64,000 nt of DNA from Sambucus nigra. Lineage: Eukaryota; Streptophyta; Magnoliopsida; Dipsacales; Adoxaceae. The notes below the pieces were generated by a model that worked only from the letters and a program-made list of their open reading frames with translations, ran no database searches and was not told the origin of the DNA. Positions 10,290-22,215 of this stretch are shown in pieces (positions within the stretch are counted from its first letter, which is position 1; each line of letters opens with the position of its first letter). Made by a program: the position numbers and the translations under genes. The DNA is taken from the NCBI GenBank assembly GCA_949130495.1, contig OX422214.1:3208046-3272045 (forward strand), given 5' to 3'.

Positions 10290-11842
10290 TGATAACACGC
10301 AAATATTCCGTATTTCAACTCTCGAACCTATGCATTTTTAGCCCCCTCGGGTGCCTTAATATCTATATTTAAGCTCGTTAACCAGACAACCTCGGTTTAT
10401 ATTGTTAACATGCTATATGAGGTATAATTGGGCTTTTGTAGGTATTTAGGTACTAAGTATGGAGTTCAGACGCATTTCGGTGAAGTTTCGTACCCAATCG
10501 CACATTCAAGGGCATTTTAATCTTTTCAAAGATTGGGTACCTGGCCCGAGATTTCATAGAAGTTGTATTCCTCCTCGCTAGCTTCGCGTGGCCATGAACG
10601 GTGCGCGATTCCGAGTCCGTACGAAGAAGTTACCGCGATTTTCGCGGAGGGAAAAACAAGGAAATCAAAAGATGAGAAGAAAAACGGAAGAAAAGAATGC
10701 AGAAGTTGTTGCTTGGCTCACCCATGCTTGATCGATCGATCGACGATTTTGTTCGATCAATCGACCATTCTGAAATGCCAAAATTTGTCCTTGATCGATC
10801 GATCGACCAAAATCATCGATCCCCTATTTTCTACAAATATTTTGCATTTGTTTTCTTTCTTCTTTTCTTTTATTCCAACTTACTATATAAGCCAATTTTT
10901 TTGTAATAAGAACATATTCTGTAGATACAGGATTTTAGGGTAGAATAGCTTAGGGTTTGGGTGACTTGGTTAGTTCTTCTTCATTTCTTCTTGGATTGAC
11001 ACACTTTTGGGCTTGTTTGTTGACTTTTCATTCACCCTCTCCATTAATATAGATGTAATTCCTTTTATTCATTCTTTCTAGTGTAATTTCCATGCTTTCT
11101 AAATTAGTTTACATGATTTGATTTACGTGCCTTGTAGAACAGTTTTATCACGTTTATTTACAAGCTTTCGTTTACCGCATTTTTAACATGCTTTCTAGCT
11201 AATTTAAATTAGGTTGTGTTTGAAGTGAACTCACTCGAGTTGACACGTTGCTTTTCTTTGGTAATGGTGTTTACGGGTCTATTTCGGGTGCGTTGTCCTA
11301 GTTATTGCTCCTAGGAGATTTGACGGGGCATATCATGTATGTCCCGTTCTTATGACCTTTCGCGCGCAATTTCCGGTATATTTGTTGACGCCAAAATCAT
11401 ATTAGGCTTTTATACGGATTTAGGGGCGTGAAAACCCTTGGTTCAATTAACTGTCGAAACGAGACGCATTCTAAATAACTCGTCAACCCATGTAACCATT
11501 TTATACAAATTAACTCGGGTAAAGGAAATTAGACGTACCTATAGTTTACCGATTTGTTAATCTAGTTTCTATACCCTTGCCTAGATTAAATCTTTCCCTT
11601 TCAAGCATCTTTTACTTTTTATTTTGTAATCACCTTTTGCACTTTTATTTCGGAGTATTAAATCGTATAAATTCTAACAACTCGTTCCTGTGGATTTTTG
11701 ATACCCGACTTACCGCTATACTCACCAATTGAGTGTAGTAGTAATTTAGGTTTGTTTGTATAGTCGCGGCAGGACAGAAAACAACGACTGTGCACTTTAC
11801 ACGTGCACGCTTCTGCACACTTCTCACGCGCACGCTTCTCGC
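10290..11842 (+). repeat. Element A 3' LTR
   Basis: It begins TGATAACACGC. It aligns with the 5' LTR until the last 60 bases, where the U5 end carries extra copies of a CACGCTTCT-like unit. The terminal CTATCA is missing: after CTTCTCGCGCG the sequence runs straight into element B. TATATAA recurs near 10883-10889 after the GATCGATC cluster. Confidence 0.85.
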
Positions 11843-11856
11843 GCGTGAGAAGTGTG
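11816..11856. repeat. Inverted repeat at the A/B head-to-head junction
   Basis: Sixteen bases at 11816-11831 are perfectly complementary to 11841-11856, with a nine-base spacer ACGCTTCTC. The self-complementary CGCGCG at 11840-11845 marks the probable join. Both LTRs lack their last six bases (CTATCA and its complement) here. Confidence 0.85.
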
Positions 11857-13359
11857 CGCGTGTAAAGTGCACAGTCGTTGTTTTCTGTCTCTCCGCGACT
11901 ATACAAACAAACCTAAATTACTACTACACTCAATTGGTGAGTATAGCGGTAAATCAGGTATCAAAAATCAGCAGGGACGAGTTGTTAGAATTTATACGAT
12001 TTAATACTCCGAAATAAAAGTGCAAAAGGTGATTACAAACTAAAAAGTAAAAGATGCATGAAAGGGAATGATTTAATCTAGGCAAGGGTATTGAAACTAG
12101 ATTAACAAAGAGGCAAACTATAGGTTGCATCGAATATACCTCACCTGAGTTAATTTGTATAAAATGGTTACACGGGTCGACGAATTATTCAGAATGCGTC
12201 TCGTTTCGACAGTTAATTGAATCAACGGTTGTCACACCCCTAAATCCGCATAAAAGCCTAAAATGATTTTGGCATCAAAAAATATCCCGAAAATTCCGTG
12301 CGAAAGTTCGTAAGCACGGGACATACATGATATGCCCCTTCAAATCTCCTAGGCACAATAACTAGGACAACGCACCCGAAATAGACTCATAAACACCATC
12401 ACCAAAGCAAAGCAACGCATCAACTCGAGTGTGTTCAATTCAAACACAACCTAATTTAAATTAGCTAGAAATCATGTTAAAAACGCGATAAATGAAAGCG
12501 TGTAAATAAACGCGATAAAACTTTTCTACAAAGCACGTAAATCAAAGCATGTAAACTAATTTAGAAAGCATGGAAATTACACTAGAAAGAAAGAATATAA
12601 GGAATTACAACTATATTAATGGAGAGGGTGAATGAATAGTCAACATACAATCCCAAAAGTGTGTCAATCCAAGAAGGAATGAAGAAGAACTAACCCAATC
12701 ACCCAAACCCTAAGCTATTCTTCCCTAAAATCTTTTATCTACTGAATATCTTCTTATTACAACAAAATTGGCTTATATAGTAAGTTGGAATAAAAGAAAA
12801 GAAGAAAGAAAACAAATGCAAAATATATGCAGAAAATAGGGGATCGATCGATCGATCGAGGCCAAATTTTGACATTTCAGAATGGTCGATTGATCGACCA
12901 AAATCGTCGATCGATCGATCAAGCAGGGGTGAGCCAAGCAGCAACTTCTGCATTCTTTTCTTCCTCTTTTCTTCTCCTCCTTTGATTTCCTAGTTTTTCC
13001 CTCCGCCGAAATCGCTGTAACTTCTTCATACGGACTCGTACTCGCCCACCGTTCGCGGCCACACGAAGCTAGAGGGGAGGGATACATCTTTCGTGAAATA
13101 TCGGTCCAGGTACCCAAGCTATGAAAGACTAAACTGCCATTTAATGTGCGATTGCGTACAAAACTTCACCGGAATGCGTCCGAACTCCATACTTAGTATC
13201 TAAATACCTACAAAAGCCCAATTATACCTCATATATCTTGTTAACAATATAAACCGAGGTTGTCTGGTTAACGGGCTTAAATATAGAGATTAAGGCACCC
13301 GAGGGGGCTAAAAATTGGTAGGTTCGAGAGATGAAATACGCAATATTTGCGTATTATCA
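11843..13359 (-). repeat. Element B 3' LTR
   Basis: Read on the minus strand it starts TGATAATACGCAAATATTGC at 13359 and runs to the junction, lacking the terminal CTATCA. The GATCGATC cluster lies at 12842-12930 and the TATATAAG box at about 12771-12778 on the minus strand. Confidence 0.85.
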
Positions 13360-15513
13360 CACCCTGCTAGTCCCTAGCAATGAAATAGGCTGCAACAAGA
13401 ACTACAAGCCAACCAAAAGCACGAGATAGTACAAAATTATGTTATAAAAGCACTAGGCCACTTTTATGGGTGATTCGATTGCCTTTAGCATATGCAATAA
13501 GCCGTTAAACCCCTAGGTCACCCTAGTGGACGAGTGTCGTCTCGTGACGGTTTTCAGGGATGGTACCCACAAATATAACTTGGCTTCCTCAAAATATGCC
13601 CAAACCAACATGCGACAAGCCCAACAAAAGCGAAAAAGATTTCATATGCATTATTAGCAAAGTGAATGAATTCACACAAAAGTCTGAATCATTAACATTA
13701 TATAATGCACCTCATAGAATTGAAACCTTAAAATGTGGGAGGGGAGAGAGCACATGTAAAGTGTGATTTGGCAAAAACTTATACAAACCGGATAAACATT
13801 AAAGCAATAATATATTCAGTCCTCACGAGCATTACACTCATCAAGTGAATTCACTCGAAACAGGGAGCTAACACATGGAACATGCGGGCTACAGGGTAAA
13901 TGGAAATGGAAACTAGGCCGCACACATGTCATAAATGAAGAACGCTATATAAAAACTGAAAAATTAAAATCTCAATGAAAGGATAACGCACACTAAAAGA
14001 GGCAAAATGTAATTTCACAGATTATCAAAACTATTTCAACTTTTAAATTACATCAACCTAAGATCACATTGGACTTTAATAGGGTTATAATGTAGGCCAG
14101 GCTAGGGTACTAAATGAAGGAATGTATGTACGGATTCAAAGTGTTCAGGATGAAAACTCGGGATATTGGGAAAATGCGGGCAATATTAAAATTGGAAAAC
14201 AAGATCCAAAAAGGCATCAGATATATCATCGGGGAGAGTAATCAAAGCTTATTGAACTATATACAACATTTACAAACTTCTCTTTCTTTTTCTTTTCTTC
14301 TTTTCTTCTTTTTCTCATTTTCTCTTTTCTTTTCTTTTGCTTTTTGCTTTCTCTTTTTCTTCTCTTTTTTCACTTCTTTCTTTCTTTTTACTTTTCAAAC
14401 TCTCATATGCCTAAATTGCAACCGAAATCATAACAACATCATTCAATCCTAAGTAACAAACCAAACAAAGGTATGGAAAGTGTATGTATGGTTTAAATCT
14501 CCAATTTGGAGTTTGTTATGGGATTTGGGTTATGAAACGAAAGGCTATATTTAGGCTCAAAGGGGTTAACGAGGGTAAACATATAAGGGTGAGGTCAAGG
14601 CTAATATGGGTGATATAACAAAGAGGGCCTATGATCATTTCCAAAAGTTTACGCAATTCTCGCATCAAAACAGTAAATGAAAGTCATGCTCAAGTAACAC
14701 ATTTCAAGTATGAACTCAATTAATGAACAATCAAATGAAAGAATAGAGAGATTACCAACAAATTCAACGTTTTCAATGAGAAAAGAATAGTGTATACACT
14801 CACAAATGACGAAAGGTACAAAGCTTACTCGGTGTAAGTATATACAATGCAATAAAAGATTATCGAGTTATAAAAATCTTAAACCAAATCAATAGAACCA
14901 TAAAAGTGCATGTGCTCATGGGATTAAAGTTTAATTCATGAAGTTAGTCATAATATCAATAATCAAGACTAAAGTCTAATAACTTCGAAAATCGAGGACA
15001 TGCATCACTGGGTTGTATATTGGATCAGGCAATTATTGAAATTTATCATCGGAAACAAAGGCAAAATGCCCAAAAAAGGAGGGAAAAAAAAGAAAATCTT
15101 TTTGAAATTTTTGAATTTTTCTAAGAAAAGCATACTAAGTAACTAACATGTGAGCAAAAACATGGACTAAATACAGAAAAGGATAGAATATCCCACACCC
15201 CCTAACTTAAAACTTGGCATTGTCTTCAATGTAAATCAAGAACCAAGTCAAAGAGAGGAAAAGAGCGATATTACCTAAAATTGGCGCGATCCCCATAAGA
15301 ACATGTCCAAATAATCTACAAAACAAGTTAGTACCGAGCATAGCAAAAACAAATAACAAAAAGTTAACTAATTACACTAGACTAAATTAAAAAGGAAAGA
15401 AAAATAAAAAGAAAGAAAGAATAAAAAGCTAACTATATACAACCTACTATTTAGGCTTCACACTAACTGTACACTAGAAGTCTAAATAGCTGAGGGTCCA
15501 CCGTGAAAATGAT
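13360..15513 (-). other. Noncoding 3' part of element B
   Basis: Minus-strand counterpart of 8194-10289. It includes the conserved hairpin module at 13455-13560 (CTAGG-GTGA-CCTAG on the minus strand at 13526-13513; second hairpin at 13479-13497 with one mismatch). It also holds the pyrimidine run at 14279-14400, which is purine-rich on the element's coding strand. The primer region next to the LTR has a short deletion compared with A and C. No supported ORF. Confidence 0.65.
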
Positions 15514-16580
15514 TTAACTTTGGAGGAGAACCAGGGTACCCTCACATACAAGCATGGCTTCCAAAAAATATGAATTTCGTTTGAACAACGGAAGGCGTGT
15601 GTAAGGCGGAAGAAATGAACCATCGCCAATTAAAAGTTTTGGAGGGACGATGGGGGGTTTGGATTGAATGGGTGATAAAAACATGTGGGGACCGAGAAAA
15701 GCCGAATATCCTCCCAAAGATTTTGAAATTGGAATGGGAGGTGGAGCACACGAAGGCACGAATGCAATCGTGGAGGGCGACTCAAGCAAGTAATCCTCAT
15801 CGGCGAAAAGGTTTAAAACATTAAAGTTTGAAACTGAATCATTGGGTACTTGTGACGGTGTGGTAACGGAGAATGAAAATGGGGAGGAAAGAAATTCAAA
15901 CTCTAGAGATGAGTTATCATTGCTCAAAGTTGGAATTTCAAAGGAGATAGGATCATTTTCAATGAAACTTTCTTCTTTGGGATCCAAAGAAGAAATCATC
16001 TTATTGCAAATGGTTACTACATCCATTTCATCCTCGCTTTCATCTCAATTACAAGATGGGCCAAGTGATGAATGGTTTGTTCCAAAGTAGGAAAAAAAAC
16101 CTCACTTGGTTCAAAACATTCCTCGACTTCGAAAGTCTCGGAAGCAAAATCATCATCGGACTCAAATAATAAATCCCATTCATGCTCCCAAAGATGATTT
16201 TCTTCCGAATAATGATTTTGAATTTTCTGATTTTCATACATACGCAAACCCTCATCGAATGTCATAGGTCGAGGTGCGGATCCATGAAAATGGGAACTTT
16301 GAAAATTACCATCGGACTTGAACGAAAACTCATTATTATAGGAATTTTTACAACTATTCGAATTCGTTTCAAAATTCCTATTATAGGGAGGTAAAGGCCC
16401 AAAATCATTATCATCATCATCAAAATTCCAATAACCTAAATTTTGACTTTCGTTATACTCGCCCAAAGTAATATTTGAATTTGTTACACTTTGGGATGCT
16501 AAGTATTCACCGAAAGTCATAGGCTTGCGAGAATTTTGAGAATTATGACAAGGATTACCGAAAGAATTGGAATAAGACAT
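15514..16580 (-). pseudogene. Conserved acidic ORF of the A/B/C family (copy B)
   Basis: The best starting copy: ATG at 16580 opens MSYSNSFGNPCHNSQ and runs in frame into MTFGEYLASQ without the frameshift seen in A. A one-base deletion near 16045 (GAGATG where A has GAGAATG) shifts frame. The remainder continues at 16026-15514 and stops early, because CAA became TAA after VLLQS. Differences from A in the first 270 bases are mostly amino-acid changing (Q/E, E/G, P/H, T/M, C/F), as expected for neutral decay after insertion. Function unknown. Confidence 0.6.
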
Positions 16581-16754
16581 GCTTACCCCAAAATGGCTTG
16601 AAGTGGTGGATTCCACAAAGTAAGTGCGTGCGGGAAAAATTCGAGCGTTTCTAAGTGCTCAAATGTGGAAGTCCTGCAAAATATTAGCAAATAATACAAA
16701 TAGAAAGAAAATACTATGAAATACTAAATCAAATAAAGTCTAAAACAAACAAGT

Positions 16755-16771
16755 CCCAGGAAACGACGCCA
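16755..16771 (-). other. Primer binding site of element B, degenerate
   Basis: On the minus strand it reads TGGCGTCGTTTCCTGGG, the Asp-tRNA-type site with changes, three bases inside the LTR border at 16775. Confidence 0.7.
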
Positions 16772-16774
16772 TTT

Positions 16775-18320
16775 GGATAGCGCGCGAGAAGTGTGCGAGT
16801 GTACAATGCATAGTCGTTGTTTTCTATCTCGCCGCGACTATACAAACTAACCTAAATTACTACTACACTCAACTGGTGAGTATAGCGGTAAGTCGGGTAT
16901 CAAAAATCCATAGGGACGAGTTGTTAGAATTTATACGATTTAATAGTCTGAAATAAAAGTGCAAAAGGTGATTACAAACTAAAAACTAAAAGATGCATGA
17001 AAAGGAAAGATTTAATCTAGGAAAGGGTATTGAAACTAGATTAACAAAGCGTTAAACTATATGTTGTGTCGAATATCCCTCACCCGAGTTAATTTGTATA
17101 AAATGATTACATGGGTCGACGAGTTATTTAGAATGCGTCTCGTTTCGACAGTTAATTGAACCAAGGGTTGTCACGCCCCTAAATCCGCATAAAAGCGTAA
17201 TATGATTTTGGAGTTAACAAATATCCTCGAAATTGCGCGCGAAATGTCGTAAGCACGGTACATACATGATATGCCCCGTCAAATCTCCTAGGCACAATAA
17301 CTAGGACAATGTACCCGAAATAGACCCGTAAACACCATCACTAAAGCAAAGGAACGCGTCAACTCGAGTGAGTTCAATTCAAACACAACCTAATTTAAAT
17401 TAGCTAGAAAGCATGTTAAAAACGTGGTAAATGAAAGCGTGTAAATAAACGCGATAAAACTATTCTACGAAGCACGTAAATCAAAGCATGTAAACTAATT
17501 TAGAAAGCATGGAAATTACACTAGAAAGAAAGAATATAAGGAATTACATCTATATTAATGGAGAGGGTGAATGAATAGTCAACATACAATCCCAAAAGTG
17601 TGTCAATCCAAGACAAAATGAAGAAGAACTAACCAAATCACCCAAACCCTAAGCTATTCTACCCTAAAATCCTGTATCTACTGAATATGTTCTTATTACA
17701 AAAAAATTGGCTTATATAGTAAGTTGGAATAAAAGAAAAGAAGAAAGAAAACAAATGCAAAATATCTGCAGAAAACAGGGGATCGATCGATCGATGATTT
17801 TGGTCGATCGATCGATCAAGGCCAAATTTTAGCATTTCAGAATGGTCAATCGATTGACCGAAATCGTCAATCGATTGATCAAGTAGGGATGAGCCAAGCA
17901 GCAGCTTCTGCATTCTTTTCTTCCTCTTTTCTTCTCCTCTTTTGATTTCCTTATTTTTTCCTCCACTGAAATCACCGTAACTTCTTCATACAGACTTGAA
18001 ATCGCGCACCGTTCACATCCACGTGAAGCTAGTGAGGAGGGTTACAACTTTCGTGAAATGTCGAGCTAGGTACCCAAGCTGTGAAAAGACTAAAATGCCC
18101 TTGAACGTGAGATTGCGTACAGAACTTCACCGAAATGCATCCGAACTCCATACTTAGTACCTAAATACCTACAAAAGCCCAATTATACCTCGTATAGCAT
18201 GTTAATAATATAAACCGAGGTTGTCTGGTTAACGGGCTTAAATATAGAGATTAAGGCACCCGAGGGGGCTAAAAATGCGTAGGTTCGAGAGATGAAATAA
18301 GAAATATTTGCGTATTATCA
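16775..18320 (-). repeat. Element B 5' LTR
   Basis: On the minus strand it starts TGATAATACGC at 18320 and ends CGCGCGCTATCC at 16775, so the final A has changed. It is 1,546 bp. The GATCGATC cluster lies at 17782-17885. It abuts the duplicated target GTTAT (18321-18325) and then RT of the host Tat element. Confidence 0.88.
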
Positions 18321-18325
18321 GTTAT

Positions 18326-19072
18326 CCAACCCAGTAGTAGTTCTAAAGAGCAATAGAAAGTGGAGAGTTTGTATCGAATTCACCGACCTCAACAGGGCAT
18401 GTCCCAAAGACAGTTTCCCCTTCTGAAGATTGATCAACTTGTCGATGCTACAGCAGCGCATGAGAGGATAAGCTTTTTAGATGCGTACTCTGGATACCAC
18501 CAAATCCCCCTTCACATGTCGAATCAAGATAAGTCCTCCTTCATAACCATTGTTGGTTTGTATTGTTATAAAGTTATGCCTTTCGACCTTAAGAATGCAG
18601 AAGCGACCTATCAACGACTAGTTACAAAGATGTTTAAAGATCAAATAGGGGATACTATGGAGGTTTACATAGATGACATGCTCTTTAAGAGCAAGCTCAC
18701 GGATAATCACCTACTGATCTTGGAAAGGACTTTCAAAATCCTAAGTAAATACCGAATGAAACTCAACGCATGTAATTCTTCTTTCAGTGTCCAGTCAGGA
18801 AAATTCTTTGGATACTTGGTCAGTAAGGGAGGAATAGAGACAAATATTGACCAGATTGATGTCATCAACAAAGTTTAGACCCTTCAAGCAATGAGAGATA
18901 TACACAAGCTCACGAGAATGCTCGTCGTGCTCAACTGGTTCATTTCTAAGTCCTAAGAGCGGTACCAGTCATTCTTTCAGTTGTTAAAAAGAAACAAGGG
19001 TGTGACATGGAATGAGGACTGCTCGAGAGCCTTAGAAGAACTCAAGCCCTATCTCAACAGGACCCTCTGCTC
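18326..19072 (+). pseudogene. pol: Tat reverse transcriptase, 3' part
   Basis: It resumes the RT interrupted at 5336. It contains VCIEFTDLNRACPKDSFPL (the E is normally D), ISFLDAYSGYHQIPL with the first catalytic aspartate, and the intact palm motif YIDDM at about 18667. Then follow LERTFKILSKYRMKLNACNS and GKFFGYLVSKGGIE. A stop ends the open frame at 18876. The connection region EDCSRALEELKPYL is visible at about 19016-19055. Stops and small shifts make it non-functional although the catalytic YIDD is kept. Confidence 0.85.
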
Positions 19073-19470
19073 ATGATTACCAGAGAAAATAATCTTACAT
19101 ATCTTTACCTTTTAGTATTAGACCATGCTCTGAGTTATGCCTTAGTTTACAAGAGAGAGGGGAGCCAGCATCTAGTCTATTACGCAAGTAAGACCCTTTT
19201 GGAAGTCAAGCAGCGGTACCTGCCATATGAGAAGCTCTCTTATGCACTGGTGATAGCCTCAAGGAAACTGGAGCATTATTTTGGGGGCCACTCCATCTTC
19301 ATGGTTACTTCTCACCCCCTCAAGGCTGTTCTAAGGAAATCAGACCTCTCTCGTTAACTGTTGAAGTGTTCGATCGAGCTTAAAAGGTTTGATATTCACT
19401 TTCAACCAAGAATATACATCAAAGGGAAAATTTTAGTCGATTTCATTGCTGAGTTCACAAGAGTATAGCC
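19073..19470 (+). pseudogene. pol: Tat RNase H, broken
   Basis: The frame at 19073-19357 gives LYLLVLDHALSYALVYKREG, VYYASKTLLEVKQRYLPYEK and ALVIASRKLEHYFGGHSI. This is the standard Ty3/Gypsy RNase H block with the Y.. E/K helix. After the TAA at 19355 the rest is readable in frame, ending ILVDFIAEF near 19460, the place of the last catalytic aspartate. Confidence 0.8.
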
Positions 19471-19529
19471 CTATGATCAGCCAAAAGTAAACCGATCAAG
19501 GAAAACCTTACAGGGACCAAGTGTTTGAA

Positions 19530-19952
19530 CCTTATACATTGATGGAGTCTCTAATTCAAAGGGGGAAGGAGTAGGCATCGTACTAGTAACTCCCAAAAAT
19601 ACGATACTCGAGGAGGGAATCAGAATTAGATTTTAAGCCTCCAAAAATGAGGCAGAATATGAGGCACTAATCGTCGAACTATGCAAAGCACAATTACTAG
19701 GGTCAAGGCACCTTCAAGTCTTCGATGAGTCACAGCTGGTATCCAACCAGCTAAATGGTGATATTAATGTAAAAGATGAGAGGATGACATCTTATCTCTC
19801 CGTTGTAAAGGGACTAATAGGAAAATTCGATCGAGTGGATGTTCAACAGTTCCCCACAGGACAAAACACCCATACAAATGCCCTAGTAGCCCTGAGCTGA
19901 GTAATAGACTCGGACATAAGAAGAACAATTCAAATAGATGTCCTCGCGTAGC
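19530..19952 (+). pseudogene. pol: Second (Tat-specific) RNase H-like domain
   Basis: It reads TLYIDGVSNSKGEGVGIVL (first acidic residue in YIDG), ASKNEAEYEALIVELCKA (second acidic residue in NEAEYEAL), VFDESQLVSNQL (third) and NTHTNALVALS. This extra domain downstream of the normal RNase H is a hallmark of Tat elements. In-frame stops at about 19634 and 19899 disable it. Confidence 0.8.
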
Positions 19953-20169
19953 CCAATATTAAATAGAATACTGAGACGCTGAATCCCGAGCGGGTTCTCT
20001 GCGTTAAAAAGGTTCCATGCGGGATAGACCCCATTGTAGACTACTTACGAAGTGATATACTACCAAGCAATAAGAGGTCATCTCATTAGATAAGAATCAA
20101 AGCTAGTCTCTTTCACTTATCTCCTGATGGGAAGTTGTATAAGAGATCCTTCACCGGACCCTACCTCTA

Positions 20170-21233
20170 GTGCGTTCATCCACAAGACGTCAAGCAAATT
20201 TTACTTGAATGTGTCACGCTGGAGGGAGGTCTCTAGCATTTCAGAGAAATGAAGGAAGGGTATTGGTGGCCATACATGCAGAAGGACGCTGGAGTCAACA
20301 GTCAAAAGTGTGAGAAATGCCAAAATCACTCACCCATGGCCCATCAGCCTAGAAGTAACCTAAAGTCATTAACCAGCCCATCGTCCTTCGCACAATGGAG
20401 TTTAGACATCGTAGGTTCACTGCCTATGGCGTCAGGCAATCAAAAGTATATGTTGGTCGCCACAGACTACGTCACTAAGTGGATAGAGACATAACCACTA
20501 GTGAACACCAGGGACACAAACATGATGATGTTTGTATAGAAAAACATCATTACCCACTTTGGCATACCAAGAACAATCATTATTGATAACGGGACCCAGT
20601 TCGAGAGTGGCCCCTTCCAAAGCTTTTGTAATGATTATGGAATCAGGCACTATTTCAGCTTTGTAGCATATGCCTAGAGCAATGGTCAAACTGAGGCTTC
20701 CAATAAGACAGTGATCGATGGACTAAAAAAGAGACTGGAATGGACCAAATGTTGGGAGAACGAATTTCCCCACATCCCCTGGGCCTATCGCACCACCCCA
20801 AGGCATGAAGTTGGGGAAACACCTTTTGCACTCACATATGGAATGGATTATTCCTTTAAAATCCAGTTTCCCTACCTTGAGGTCTACATTGGTTGACCAA
20901 GGTCACAATGATGAAGCATTTCTCATTGAACTTGACTTAACTAATGAACAGCGAGAATTGGCTCTAGTTAAACTGACATCCTACTAGAAACAACTAGCCA
21001 AGCAGTACAACCATAAAGTCAACCCAAGGAAATTTCAAGTTAGGGACTACGTCCTAAGGAAGGTCCTTGGCATTGATGTGAAACCATTAAATGGCAAGCT
21101 GGGACCGAATTGGGAAGGACCACTCAAGGTGGTAAGGGATGACCTACAAGGAGCCTATCACTTATAAATGCAAGAAGGTAGGGAGATACCAAGATCTTTG
21201 AATGTGACCGACCTGAAGAAATCCTACTTCTAG
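20170..21233 (+). pseudogene. pol: Tat integrase, broken
   Basis: The zinc-binding region keeps the CEKCQNHS pair of cysteines at about 20308, but the upstream histidine region is damaged (TAG at about 20234). The catalytic core shows D in WSLDIVGSLPM (20398), D in IIDNGTQFESG (20580) and E in [11 protein letters not shown] (20685). Then follow [19 protein letters not shown] and TYGM. The C-terminal part ends DLKKSYF then TAG at 21231. Stops at 20491, 20537 and 20674 break the frame. All three catalytic residues survive in the DNA, though not in one frame. Confidence 0.85.
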
Positions 21234-22215
21234 ATTTCTCTATCTATGCACCATTAGTTTAGGCAAATTTTCATTTATAAATTAATGTCGCCCTCTGTTC
21301 CTGACTTTGATCAATAAAACTCGATTGGCATTAGCATTTTATACGTATTGGTTATCTCAAATATATCTTATTATATGCACCCTTTCCAAGTTACAAGCTT
21401 TACTCTTATAACATGTATGATAAAGATCATGGATTATAGTAAGTTGGTTAACTTTATCCAGTCAAAAAATCTCTTGAGTTAGCCTCTTATGATTGCACCA
21501 CAGTGGTTGGATTTATACTAGCTCAACTTCCGCAAAGCATAGTTAGTAGGGTTGAAATATAATAACCCTTATCAGGTCGTTGTTCATAACAAAATTGGCC
21601 TTCTAGTTTCCTTTGGCAACAAATAAAGACGTGCAGTGGATCCTTAGGCAGCATGGCCAACCAGGTTGGTCGCCAACATAGTTTGGCTCTAAAATCCTGC
21701 TCTGGTGGAATGCCCATTAATCAGGTGTATCCTCGACATTGCCTTACTTAGGCGTAAGGCAGTGTGACGATGAGACCTAAAAGGTAAAGTAAGGCAGAAA
21801 TGTATGACTAAGGCATACTGGACTGGGAGAATACTCATTCGAAAATAAACTCTAAGTAACATTTAGTCGGCCAAAAGGCCCAAGATATATAGAGGTTGAT
21901 AATAAATTAGAAAATAGACAACATATATTTAGTCAGTCTTGCCCCAAAACAAAAATATTTTATTGCTAAAGGTTACATAGTTACATGTGCAATTGTGATA
22001 AAATAAATCAAATCCTAATGAGGTACAGGTCGCTGAGCAAGGTAGTCATCTACTCGCGCTCTTCGACCATCATCGGGATGGGAGGCAAAATCCTCCTCAA
22101 ACTCCTCCAAGCTTGGCTCCAACAGCTGCATGAGGATACCACATATTGGGATCCAGTGATCATCCCTTTTAAATGGATTTGGTTCTAAGGATGAAGGAGT
22201 GATCTAATGCCTGTA
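21234..22215 (+). other. Tat 3' noncoding region
   Basis: Lies between the pol stop and the antisense ORF remnant. No supported gene; only short shadow frames are seen. Confidence 0.5.

Larger units (their letters stand above)
5337..11842 (+). mobile_element. Athila-like non-autonomous element A
   Basis: It has two LTRs (5337-6880 and 10290-11842), an Asp-tRNA-type primer site (6884-6900) and an internal region of about 3.4 kb. That region holds one acidic ORF of unknown function and a long noncoding part, with no gag-pol. LTR size, the primer site and a purine-rich 3' part fit the Athila side of Ty3/Gypsy. The two LTRs differ at roughly one base in ten over the first 220 bases, so the copy is old. 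It abuts element B head to head at the CGCGCG at 11840-11845. The left target duplicate GTTAT (5332-5336) has its partner beyond B, at 18321-18325. Confidence 0.85.
11843..18320 (-). mobile_element. Athila-like non-autonomous element B
   Basis: Same family as A, in the opposite orientation. LTRs lie at 11843-13359 (3') and 16775-18320 (5'), with a degenerate primer site at 16755-16771 (minus). The internal part holds the acidic ORF and the noncoding 3' region. It is roughly 85-90% similar to A by eye, so B is a separate source copy and not a simple duplication. The right end GCGTATTATCA is immediately followed by GTTAT, the exact partner of the GTTAT to the left of A. The outer ends of the A/B unit are therefore both U3 ends. 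Confidence 0.85.

Noticed and set aside
10563..10943. ORF with repeated DRSID-type peptides in element A LTR (similar frames at 5758, 12735, 17659, 56821)
   Set aside because: It is only the GATCGATC dyad cluster read through in several frames and both strands. It lies in LTR U3 and has no conserved protein context.
14114..14452. 112-codon ORF with Phe-rich tail (similar at 58239 and 9222)
   Set aside because: It is the pyrimidine run plus flanking noncoding DNA of elements A, B and C; the frame is not kept between copies beyond the run.
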